Source of the DNA: Megaleporinus macrocephalus
Taxonomy: Eukaryota; Chordata; Actinopteri; Characiformes; Anostomidae
Reading direction: 5' to 3'
Length of the DNA stretch: 64,000 nt
Assembly (NCBI GenBank): GCA_021613375.1
Contig: CM038716.1
Location: 3,621,684-3,685,683 of the forward strand
Shown here: positions 1 to 11,444 of the stretch, piece after piece
Layout: every line of letters starts with the position of its first letter
Numbering within the stretch: the first letter of the stretch is position 1
Translations under genes and position numbers: made by a program
The notes under the pieces: model-generated
The model's input: only the letters and a program-made list of their open reading frames with translations
Databases searched by the model: none
Told to the model about the DNA's origin: nothing

Positions 1-1225
1 AACCAGGTGTTTCTTTTCTACAGCAGCTTGGCTTCTTTTAACGTGAATGAATGTGAGTATATTTTCCCTTGGCGAGGTGATTTGTTGTTGTTTTTCTTCC
101 CTCAAAGTGAGGAAAGTGTGTGTTCTAGCATGTGCAATCCTTCTGAAAACTGGAAATGTGAGACGAGGTGTTAGACAGTCACACACACACACACACACTT
201 TGGTTTGTTTTTATTTGGTCAGCGCGTGTCATACACAGATTCACACCTGCTCATAGAGGCTCATCAGAGGCGTTATTTTTTACGCTCCAACAAAACATGA
301 CTATATTGCAACATGTTTATAGACTGAACTGCCTCACACACACACATCTTTCTTTTCCACACTTAACAAATCACCTCATCATGTGACATCATGTCTTTCA
401 ATAAAGCAAATACACACACACACACTTTCACACCCAGCAACAGCCACCTGAAGATCCTACATCTGCAAGCTGCTTTCACACACTCACACTTTTATTTATA
501 GGCCTGTAAGTTATAGCTATCAACCAGGTACTCCAAAATGCCAGCTCATTATTTGGTTAACTTAGTTAAACTAAGTTACACCGAAATACCAAAAAGGTCC
601 TAGGTACTCACTGAGTAAGTGTGTGGCTCAAATTGTGTAATTACTATGGATAAAATGATAGTACCAAGACAATCTAAAATTTTTTTTAAAGTAAGTACAA
701 GCATACACACACTAAATTGTAATGCAACAGCACACAGTTTAGCAGGAAACGAGTAAGTGAGATAACTGTTTAAGAAAAAGCTCAGTGGCCAAATTGGCTG
801 ATGGTTATTTAGTGGCTAACACTGATTATACTGTGAAATTATGTACTACACTGTTATATGCACATCAGAGACTTTATGTGTTGTTTCCCACATACAGAGT
901 TACCTTGGGTGGGCCGCCCAGGTATATGAATGACTGGCAAAGTGTATTTGGTGACCCTTTTTAACAGTTTCATTTATTCACCTGTACCTGCTTAGTGCGC
1001 TAACAATAGGTCTACTGACAATAGCAAATGCTACCACCACTAATACATTTCAGACCTGTAGGAAACACTGCACAATATGCCGAATCAGGTGTAAAGTCGA
1101 AGCTACATTCAGATTCAGAAAAGGTGGGAGAGTAATTAAAATGCAGAAAATAACCAGAAATCAATAATGTGTAGACTGTCCTTTACTATAACAGAACCAT
1201 TTACTATTTTGCTGGTTTTTAAATA
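1..1225. other. AT-rich intergenic DNA, no gene
   Basis: Short CA tracts (about 181-199, 332-344 and 412-426) in unremarkable AT-rich sequence. The open frames here are translations of the CA tracts (runs of THTHTH). No exon, RNA gene or recognisable element end was seen. Confidence 0.6.
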
Positions 1226-2150
1226 TACTCTAATTCCAAATTTGTTTCCAGCAACAAGTTGGGACAAAGCCTGTTTAAAAAAAACCCAGTTTAACTTTCC
1301 GCAGGTAAACAGGTAAAAGGGAATGCAATGATATGGATAACCACATGAGTAAATAGTAAATGTGGAAATACAAAAAAAAAACGCATGAGCAAATAGCCAA
1401 ACAATTTAAAAAACAATGTTTCCCAACGCATGTCTGCAAATATTTCACTATTTACAGTCTGTAACATCCGGAATCTGGAGAAATGTCTGCCAAAAACTAA
1501 TTCTGAATGCCCGTGACCTTTAATCCCTCAGACAGCACTGCACTGAAAACCAACATGCTGCCATAATAAATATAACCACATGGTATCAGGAATACTTCAG
1601 AAGACCTTCATCAGTAAACACTTCATCAGTTTGTCAGTTCATTTACAAATGCTAGTTAAGACTCAACTATGCAAAGCGCAAGCCCTATATTGACAGTTTT
1701 TAGAGATGCTTTATGATGCAAAGTGGAAAATTGTGTTTTGATCTGACAAGTCCACTTTTCAAATTGTTTTGGGAAATAACTGATGTTGTGTTCTTTTGGC
1801 CAAAATGAAAAGGACCATACCGAATCTAACCCACACAAAATTCAAAAGCCGGCATCTGTCACTTGATTAGTGCCAATAGCATGGGCACCATTAATGCTCG
1901 GTGCTGCACTTTGGCGCTACATATGGGGCCACCTAAACCACAGCTTTGTGCAAGACAGCATTATGAAGTATAATATATGACAATGGAGACCCTGGACTGT
2001 TAGGCAGCTTAAGATATATATGAAGCAAGAAGAGAAAAAAAACTTTCACAACTACAACAATGTGTCCTTGGTTTTAACACAGTGGTAAATGTGCTAATAC
2101 TTCAACATTTGGAACACAATGCAGGAATCAAATTTGCTGTAAGAGTATGT
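1226..2150 (+). mobile_element. Degenerate Tc1/mariner-type transposase copy
   Basis: The order of recognisable blocks follows a common teleost Tc1/mariner-like element read on the plus strand. It starts with an end-like TTCCAAATTTGTTTCCAG / AGTTGGGAC region, then the helix-turn-helix part around 1425-1500 (ATCTGGAGAAATG), a stretch near 1700-1770 (GATGCAAAGTGGAAAA, then TGACAAGTCCAC) where the catalytic domain starts, and C-terminal blocks near 1985-2080 (GGAGACCCTGGACTGTTAGG). Stops and indels break every frame, so it encodes nothing intact. Assignment rests on remembered similarity of the nucleotide blocks. Element ends and target-site duplication could not be fixed. Confidence 0.7.
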
Positions 2151-2850
2151 ATACAAAAAAACTATAAAAGTAATTAATTAAAAGGAAAAAGTACAAAGAA
2201 GTAAATGGTTAGGACCCAGTATAGTCATCGTAAGAACCAGTGCTTTCTTATATAGCCAGGATTTAGTTTTATCATCAAGGAATAAACATGGGTAGGAAGC
2301 ACCGAAGTGTCGTTGATACAATATTATCACAATATTAAAGTCATAATTTGATATTACTGCCATTTTAAAAATATTGCAATATTCTGAGACCACGTATAGT
2401 CTGATTTACTACCTTTTACAACTTTAGTTTTTTCAGTCTGTTCCTCTTACTTCAGTCATTTTTTTGTAGCAAGCAGACAGATGGACAAGCACTGACGTAA
2501 AAACATTATTTTACATTTATATAATAAAATATAGATACTTGCCATATGTGTATCAATACAACATTGCCATCCAAAATAAATATCGCAAGGATACGCAGCA
2601 TTTGTTTTTCCCCAACTCCTAGTTATAAACAGGTACATACTATGCATACTCTTTTTCCATGTAACTGCCTGGTACCTAATGACACAGTACTGTTGAGTTT
2701 GTTCCACTTTCTCAGTTAACACAAGGATCCTGCTGGGTATTTCAGTGCAATTTAAACTGCCTTGGGACCTACAGTCATGTTACCCAAATAGTTACCTAGT
2801 ACTTTAAACCACACACTGGTGTGATTAACAGCTAGAACTCAAGGCACTGT
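2151..2850. other. AT-rich intergenic DNA, nothing recognised
   Basis: No coding potential beyond short chance frames, and no microsatellite or inverted repeat of note. Confidence 0.5.
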
Positions 2851-3115
2851 AAAAGAAAGTGTTATACATATTTACACACACACAAATAAACACATACACA
2901 TTTGTTACTGTGATTTGTGGGGCCATTACAAAGCTTTTCATTCATTTTTGGAGACCCAAACCAGAACTGCTATTAACCTTAATCTATCTTTACTCTAACC
3001 TCAACCCTACCCTTACCTATCCTTACACTAATTCTCACCTTAACCTTAGTCGAACCTTAGACGAAAGGTCCCCACAATGTGAGTACATGATCAGATTTAA
3101 TGTAGCATAAACCTG

Positions 3116-3151
<36 letters not shown>

Positions 3152-3160
3152 ACACACACA
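2851..3160. repeat. Teleost repeat with CCTTAA/CCCTA-rich core and CA tail
   Basis: A GTGGGGCCATTACA-like start is followed by degenerate telomere-like C-strand words (CTAACC, CAACCCTACCC, CTTAACC) from about 2970 to 3055, then GGTCCCCACAATGTGAG and a long CA tract (3119-3160). The same type of sequence recurs in the opposite orientation at 22370-22770. It is probably a dispersed element. Family not named. Confidence 0.55.
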
Positions 3161-5677
3161 GGTAGACAATGGCCTCCTTCAGTAGAACTCAGGCCTGTTT
3201 ATGTCCTGCATCAGTCTGGTCCCCCTGTGTCCATCTGAGTGTTTCCACACACACACACCAGGTCTCGACCACCTAGGCAGTCTTTGAACAGTAGACTTGT
3301 TTTCTGTCACATGTCAGTGTATCATGGAAAGAGCTTTATGAGGTTCTATGTGTGCATGCCTGCATTTATGTATGTGTGTGTGTAAGACAGTGCACATGGA
3401 GAATTATTATGTGTAAGGGATTGTTTTTCACAGTGTCATCTACGTGAGTCTATGTTTACTGTGTTAAAAACATCATAGTGATAATAATATACTGTAATAA
3501 ACTGTAATAATATGTAATATGTCTGTGCCCAGTGAAGAACAACACATTGTGTGATACTTTTAACACAGTCTATGGATTAAAGTAATAAACAGTTCAAGTG
3601 CCTAACTGCATTTATAAAATGCAGACAAGACATCACATTCAATAAATAATAATAATAATAATAGAATTAATAGTAACAATAAAATGCATGTTTTACTGAT
3701 ATTAACTTTATATCAGTGTATATACAAAACCTTGTGGGGGAAAGTGAAACCTATGTTGTTTTTTATATAATAAACTTACACATTCATAAATGTAAACTGC
3801 ATTTTCAACATCTACTACTTATGAACACTTTAAATTATATATATATATATCATATAGTTTAGTCTTTTGCTAAAAAATATTTTATATAAGCAACACATAC
3901 ATCTCTCCTACAAATGAATATAAATTAAAAAAACTTTGTTTCTAGTTTATGATTAAATGCAGTAAAAGTGCAAATGCATGGGCGGTAACTAGTAACAGAT
4001 GACAGATAACAGACGGGGCACGTTCCCGCAATTGCCAAGATAGCTGCTTCAATAAATCGATGTAAACGTAATTAATTTCATACAATTTATTTGAAGCATG
4101 AATACAAAAATTAATACAAAAAACCCAAAAGCATCAATATCACTAATGATAAGAAGCTGTGTCAAACACTGGCAACTATATTTCTGACCATGAAGCAACA
4201 GCAAATATGTCTTATTTAAATTAATAAAAAAATTGTAATTTTGATTAAATTAATAAAAATGAGTAAATAATGATTTATGGCGCAGATGACATTACTATGA
4301 GAGTACGAGATGACATCCAAAAGCAGAATTGATGTCTATTATTCAAAAAATCAAAATCCTTGTTACATTGCACACTTAAGTTGCCCTGATGTCCCCTACT
4401 ACAAGAAAGTGGTCTTTATTTTGGACTATTTCTGTTTGTGCATTCACCATGAAATAGCCACACAATAGTGATTTGTTAGGACATAAGTGTGCATACCCAG
4501 TTATTCACATTGACTCAGAACACAGACCAGCCAGTCATGTTTTAGAACTGGTCATATCTTATTTAACTCAGGCAGCAGGTCCAGATTTGTAACACAAAGA
4601 TTCGCCCTAATTACACATCGTTACTCAGACTGTACTAATCGAGTAAGAAAAAGCAAACACATTGTGTGGGTGTCTGAAAATGTGGTGCGTGCAGGTGGAC
4701 AGTGGTGTGTGGCTGAAATGTGGGCACATATGTGTGAGAGAAGTGTGTGCGCTCGGAAAGGGAGTGTTTGTGTGTGTGTGTGCATATCACTTCAGTGTGA
4801 ATGAATGGAGCCCCTGTTCTCTAATGGCTTTATGTAGAGATGTTTAACATCAGGAAACACCCGTCATGTGCAGGCCAAACACACATGCAGACCCACACAC
4901 ACACACTTTTACTGCAGCTCCTCATCTTCATCAACTCTTCTGGTATGAGGGAAGGGGGTTAAAAATCCACATTAGCGCCCTGCTTGAAGGGGTGTGTGTG
5001 TGTGTGACAAGAGACATGAGAGGCCAGTTTGAGGGGTATATGGGCTGGTCATGATTTATTCTAAAATACATTTACAGACAGACCGTGACGGAGGTGTGTG
5101 TGTGCCAGAGCAGGCCCCTTCCACAGTGTCATATTAAACACAGGTTTGAAAGTTTTTGCTAAAAACTGGGTAATGAGACTGACCTCTGACACACAAGTGA
5201 TGACTTCCATACCTGTGTGAAAGTGTGTGTGTGTGCACATATGTCTGGCCTGGACGTGAATAATGAAGCATGTGGACTGATATAATAGCCAAAAATGACA
5301 GTGTGTGTGTGTGTTTGTATGTGTGTGTGTTTTTGTCTGGCTATATTTTTGAGGACCATGTGTCCTCATAATTATAGGACAACATGGAACTTTGCTCAAG
5401 CTAGAACTTTTTGCTGGTCCTGACTATAGCACAAGTTGTTTTTCACAACAAATCACATTACTTTGGAAAATCTTTCTGATACTGAGGCTAAGGTTAGGAT
5501 TAAAGTTAAATCAGAATCAGAAACATATAGATGTCCTTCCTTACAAGTAAGTAAGACAAATGTGTTTGTGTGTGTGAGGGGTGCTGGAAATTAGAGAATT
5601 TTATCATAGAAAAGTAACTATATTTGCAATTCCTGACAGAAGTAAATTGATTGCAAGGAAACAATAGAGGTTTCTGC

Positions 5678-5678
<1 letters not shown>
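3161..5678. other. Intergenic DNA with scattered TG/CA tracts
   Basis: AT-rich, with short AAT repeats near 3640-3662, a TA tract near 3836-3850 and GT tracts near 4769-4782, 4990-5005 and 5300-5330. A GGACCATGTGTCCTCATAA-type block near 5350 and a following GGCTAAGGTTAGG resemble the telomere-like repeat family. No gene was recognised. Confidence 0.5.
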
Positions 5679-5732
<54 letters not shown>

Positions 5733-5734
5733 AA
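5679..5734 (+). repeat. (GAAA)n microsatellite
   Basis: Fourteen uninterrupted tetranucleotide units, purine on the plus strand. The minus-strand frame across it (repeated FLSF) is an artefact. Confidence 0.97.
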
Positions 5735-7779
5735 ACAAACAATGTTTGTGGTTTTGGATCATTTCTATTGATGTGTTTGTTCTGAAAATTTAACACAGTG
5801 TAAAAGGCAGCTGCCACTTTCAAATGAAGTGAAATAGAATACATTTTTAAAAATGATCTTAAGTTATAATGTAAGTTAATGTATATATATATAATGTATA
5901 TATATATGTCTGTGTGTGTGTGTGTGTCTGTGTGTATGGTGTAAGTTGCACAAGTATAAAAACTAAACAATGTTGATGTAATGTGGTTTGGTCTATATTA
6001 AAATGCTTTATTCAAAAGAAAAGAAAAGAATAGGGATAACAAGACAAGCACTGTAAACGGCAGAACAAGAAGTGTTGTGAGAAAATAACCAAACCAAAGC
6101 AATAAAACAAAAATGTCAAATTAGCCGACAAACGGGCTGGACGAGAGAGCTATAAGTCGTGTGAAAAAAAGCTCCAGACCTTTAGAGAATCCTGCCTTTC
6201 CCTCCAAAGTGTGTTAAAAGCAACTCACAGCTACTAAATTACCTCTGATTCAAACACTGAACCTGATTTGATGAGTTCAATGTTGCACATGTAGACCAGC
6301 GGTACAAATAATCTGACAAATTGCTGGAGAAGCGAGCTTCTATTTCCAGCTGGAAAAAGACAAGATAAGCACCATTCAAAAAGGATTCTCACAACAGGGG
6401 AACTAAACTCAAGTTGTACTGTGGCTGTTTTGGCAATGCTTCTGAATAATTAGTGGCTAAATCAAACTCATTTCTAAACAGAGGCGCCCTTTCACCCCTT
6501 TTTAAAGTCACTCTATGTTTTGAGGCTTCCAGACAGAAACCTTGCTAAGTTTGAAACAGCAGAGACCCCGTCTGGAGCCAGCTTTGTCTGGCCAGACCTG
6601 CAGGTCAAAGGTTAAAGTGGTGACAGATGAGTGTTTCCTAATTACATGTGATAAACTAAAATCACACAAATTCATTCATTCACAGAAAGAACACGGATAT
6701 ACATTTTTTCCCACCCCCTCACACTTGCCACCATCCACTTTAGCCATGTCCAGTCTCTCCTGACAGTCTGTCTTTTCACAAACATACAAATTAAATATCA
6801 TTTAAACTTGACAATTTACTCAAAATATTTGTCAACAATTGGATTTTTGCCAGCCTCGTACGCTGGCTCAGCACAAGTGTCCTTTATTAACTAAAATAGT
6901 TAACATTTATAGTGGTCCCTGAGCTACAAAACATCAACCTTAACTGACTTTATGGCAAAACAAATAGTGTCCACACTAGAAATCTAGAAATTGTTTTCTT
7001 TTTTTCAATATAAATCTAAAAATAGTAAAAAATTAAAATAGTAAGCAGATTTTTTAAAAAACAAAAAAAAATGTGACAAGTAGAAGAAATATTTAAAACT
7101 TGCAAATGCATGAACTGTTATAGGAGTACTTCTCCAATTTCTCAAATTCTTTGAATCAATCAGTCCTAGGAATATAAACAGAGCTATTGCGAGTGGTTTG
7201 ATGTAAAGTAATTAAGTGTAAAAAACCTTACAGTTCTTTCAGTGGTTGTAAATTAAACCAGAAATCATGATATGTACTGTGCAAACATAGCCATCTTATT
7301 TTACTGTCCAAAACCACCAGTGAACCAACATACGTATTCTGAGTTTTTATATGTAACAGTGATGATGGTAAAATAGTTATTGTACTTTACACCCTGAATG
7401 TACACCTACTACACTAATTGATCAAAATACCTTTTAAGGCAGAATGTATCACTATTTCTTGTAATAACTTTCTTTACGGGAGCACCTTAGAGGCATTAAA
7501 CTCTTCAGACGTCTTTTTTACATGACCTTGCCTACATCTCAACCATTTAATATTGTAGAAAGTTCCCTTTAAGGCCTTTTTGTGCAAAAAGGTCATAATC
7601 TCAATACCTTCATTGAAGCAGGTGTTAAGATGACTCTCCTTATCAGAGGCTTTCGAACAAACTTGTGGAGTCAATGCTAGCTCAACTGAATGCTATTGTT
7701 AAAGCAAAAAAGGGTCGTAAGTGTTCTTTAAGAGGAAACTGTCGGTTTATTGCCTAACTATTGCCTATCACCAGCTGAG
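5735..7779. other. Intergenic DNA, no gene
   Basis: Compound TA/TG tract at about 5883-5935. The rest is unique-looking AT-rich sequence without splice-bounded open frames or RNA genes that I can see. Confidence 0.5.
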
Positions 7780-7850
7780 GAGCACCGCCTTAGGGGTTGG
7801 GATTCAAACCTGCAGCCTTCTGGTTGGTGGCTCTCCTGCCACAAATTTAA
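7780..7850 (-). repeat. tRNA-derived SINE-like fragment
   Basis: The minus strand reads GCAGGTTTGAATCCCAACC (about 7798-7816), resembling an RNA polymerase III B box, preceded by a GAGAGCCACCAACCAGAAGG-type block seen in fish SINE heads. No poly-A or simple-repeat tail and no duplicated flank was found, so it would be a truncated copy. It could also be a chance match. Confidence 0.35.
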
Positions 7851-8844
7851 ACTGTAATGAAATACTTTGCAATAAATTAGAAAAAAAATTACTCTCTTTC
7901 GGACTCCACGGAAGCAAAAACTCTAAACAGCGACATCCGAATTAAAGGTATAGCCCAGTCAAGCTTTACACAGTTGCCTCAGTCAGAGTCTCTTGTACTG
8001 TTTTTCAAATGTTATTTTTAATTTGTAGACTTCAGGCTCACTCAAGCAACTAATGTTAGTTTGTTTATGCGATTGGCAAGCACTGATGATGAGAAAACGT
8101 TTGAATTTAATCAGTGACTCGTGTTCTTACCGCTATTCTGTAAAGAGTTCAACCCTGTATAGCACTAATGAGGGACCCTCTTCAGGCACAGCCTCAGTTT
8201 ACCTCAACCAACAATACTTAACTAACATTTGCGTATGTGAGTTAAGAACACAGGATTTGTCAACCACTTCAACACACACCACACTTTAGCAACCTCAAAA
8301 ACTCAGGGCCAAGGTTAAGACCAGAGGCAGTGGTCAGGAACCCCAGGGTGACTGACTTTTGACCTCTAACCATTATGACCCCATTGAATGATAAAAATAA
8401 GAGATAAAAAAACCCTGTCTCAGCCTAAGAAGACTGTCAGGCAGCTCTGTCTCGTTCTCTCTTTTTTCTGCCTCTCTTTTTGTTGCTTTCTCAAAAGAAA
8501 TAAAAACAGATTAAATCTAGTAGCCCCTTTTCTGTCACCCAGCTGACCTTCTCCTCCCACACACACGCACGTGAGACGCACTGTCACTGAACGCCGTGCT
8601 GAGCCCAGACGAATCAATAAGCAGCAGAAGTTTGCGCTGTAGCCTCTAAGATTTGCACAGATTAATCACAGACGGCCATTTCAACAGCTGCTTCTGCTGC
8701 AGCAGGGGATCACACTTACAGACACATGTGGACATGTCATGTAACTAATCTATTGATGAAAAGCCTGCACTGCCCTCAGCTGCACAGATGTTACTGGCGA
8801 CAGTGCTAGAACACTTTCAGGCTGTTCAGTCAGGTTCACACGAG
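7851..8844. other. Intergenic DNA, no gene
   Basis: Mixed-composition sequence without repeats of note. Frames in this stretch lack splice context and similarity to any family I know. Confidence 0.5.
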
Positions 8845-8871
8845 CACACACACACACACACACACACATAT

Positions 8872-8954
<83 letters not shown>
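8845..8954. repeat. Compound (CA)n-(TA)n microsatellite
   Basis: CA tract (8845-8868), short CATATATACATACA junction, then an uninterrupted 74-bp TA tract (8881-8954). It is directly followed by CTACTGTGCAAAAGCC, similar to the end of the element at 35037-35571. Confidence 0.97.
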
Positions 8955-8955
<1 letters not shown>

Positions 8956-9161
8956 TACTGTGCAAAAGCCAGCTAGCTCATTGTTTAAAAAACTCTTATC
9001 ATATTAGCGATGAATGTATTTCCACTAATATAATATAATATGAGCAGCAAGGAAAAGCCTGGAAAGGGTTAAATAAACATACTGACACATGTAAAACCAC
9101 TACTCACTATATTAATACTGTTTGAATATTTAAAAAAAGAAGTGCCATGCATTAAAATAAC

Positions 9162-9683
<522 letters not shown>

Positions 9684-10415
9684 CACACGGTAGTGAGCCA
9701 AAACATTATGACTACTCACAGAAAAGGCAAATAACAGTGACTCTCTTGTAACAGCTGCAGATGTTAAGATCAGGTCAATTGCACAGCAAGTGATCAGTCA
9801 GGTCTTATAGACGACATGCATGAAGACTTAAACAACTTTGGAAAAGGGATCTCCAAAAATGGATAAGTTCGACAGGTGCTCCAAAACAGCAGTGATAGTC
9901 CTAAAAGGGACTAGATGAAACTGTGGCTTATCAATGCATGAGGGCAATGAAAGCTATCTGGCATGAAAAGACAGAAGGGTAACTGTGGTAAAAGTCATAG
10001 ACATTTTTAATGATGGTTACAGGAGCAATGTGTCAACACACAGTGCACCACACCTTGCAGTGTATGGGTCAGAATGCCCCAGCAAATCCCTGTATACCAT
10101 CCAAAGTGTATGCAATGAGCATGTGGGCCTCAGAACTGGACCTTGGAGCAATGGAAGAAGGTTCAAGTTCTGTTTTTTTTTTATATGTGCCACCTACCTA
10201 AACATTGTTACAGACCTGGCACACCCCTTCTTGGCAATGGATTTTCCCCTGATGATATTGTGCTGTTTCAGCACAATAAAGTAACCTCCCAAACTGTACA
10301 CATTGTTCCGGAATGGTTTAAGGAACATAACAGAGAGTATAAGTGTTTTCCTAGTCTGCAAATTCCCCAGATCTCAATCTGACCGAGCATCTGTAGGAGG
10401 TGTTGGAATAACAAG
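9684..10415 (+). mobile_element. Degenerate Tc1-like transposon copy
   Basis: The left end GAGCCAAAACATTATGAC (9694-9711) resembles the inverted repeat of a widespread fish Tc1 family. Inside, transposase-derived blocks occur in order: CAGAACTGGACCTTGGAGCA (about 10130), CACCTACCTAAACATTGTTA (about 10190), a TTTCAGCACAATAAAG block where functional copies encode FQQDN, and CCAGATCTCAATCTGACCGA (the normal PDLNPIEHLW region). Frameshifts and stops interrupt all frames, and a large part between the N-terminal and catalytic regions is missing. The right inverted repeat was not found. Dead copy. Confidence 0.8.
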
Positions 10416-10568
10416 TATGTCTAAACATTCTGCTCTTTTGCTGCACAGTAAATAAGTCACAAAATATGGGTTTAAAATATTGCAATAATTTAAACATCTG
10501 TCCAGAGCAATTGTGCGCTAACTGGAATACGACTGCAATATTATATATTATCATATATTCCTTGTATT
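10416..10568. other. Short spacer
   Basis: No feature recognised between the dead transposon and the TA hairpin. Confidence 0.5.
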
Positions 10569-10584
10569 CTTGTATGCTGTATGT

Positions 10585-10672
<88 letters not shown>

Positions 10673-10680
10673 CATACAAG
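10569..10680. repeat. (TA)n tract bounded by a perfect 10-bp inverted repeat
   Basis: The TA tract (10588-10671) is flanked by CTTGTATGCT at 10569-10578 and its exact reverse complement AGCATACAAG at 10671-10680, so the whole 112-bp unit can fold as one hairpin. It could be a MITE core whose middle has expanded as a TA microsatellite, or a chance flank. Confidence 0.9.
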
Positions 10681-11444
10681 TTCATTGAAATTATATACAA
10701 AAATTTACAAATGACAAACGCTAAAATAACTTAAAACAGTTGTGTAGTGTGGGGTAAATCATATTTGAAAGACAGCAGACCTAATTTATTTGGGTATTCA
10801 TTTTGTGATACAAGGTGAAAAAGCACAATTCTATAGTTTATTTTATAATAAATAAATAATAATATGAATTTATATCTTAACATAAACAGGCACTGGTTCT
10901 ACATTTTTAGTGTATAACTTATTGGCATTTGTAGCATTGATCACATTTTTTTAATTAAAGCAGTTACAATTAATAGGGTACAAGTCAAGACCAAGACAAT
11001 GACTATTCAAAACAGTCAGGACAAGATGTCTATAGAACGCCAAGTCCAAGTCAAGACTAACTACAAATGAAAGTGAGACCTGGTCAACAGCACAAACCAA
11101 ACAAGGCCCGCTCAGAATGAATGCAGCCAGAGTCCTTACTGAATTAATGCTACTAAATGAATCCAGCTAACGCCTGTGTTATAAAATATCTGAGGCATTT
11201 AAGTCAAACTAAAACCTTTACGTTAGCAAATAAAACGATCAATTAATAACACCATAAATCTGACATTTATTTAACCTGCTTGGATAATGTGCCTCTTACT
11301 TTAAGAGTGTGAAAAAGAATACAGCACAACAGAGTTTATACACAAAACGCATACAATTTGTAGTGTGTGTGGTGCAACACTTTACTACCTGGTTCAACAC
11401 CATCCAACAAGGATTCTGTAAACATGTTTTGTGACTGTAAATCA
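10681..11444. other. Spacer before the 94-bp satellite
   Basis: AT-rich. At 10980-11070 it holds CAAGTCAAGACCAAGACAAT and CCAAGTCCAAGTCAAGAC, similar in wording to GAGTCCAAGACAAGTCCG at about 14840 on the other side of the satellite. No gene was seen. Confidence 0.5.

Noticed and set aside
5506..5970. 154-codon minus-strand frame
   Set aside because: Runs through the GAAA tetranucleotide and TA/TG tracts; the middle is repeated FLSF.
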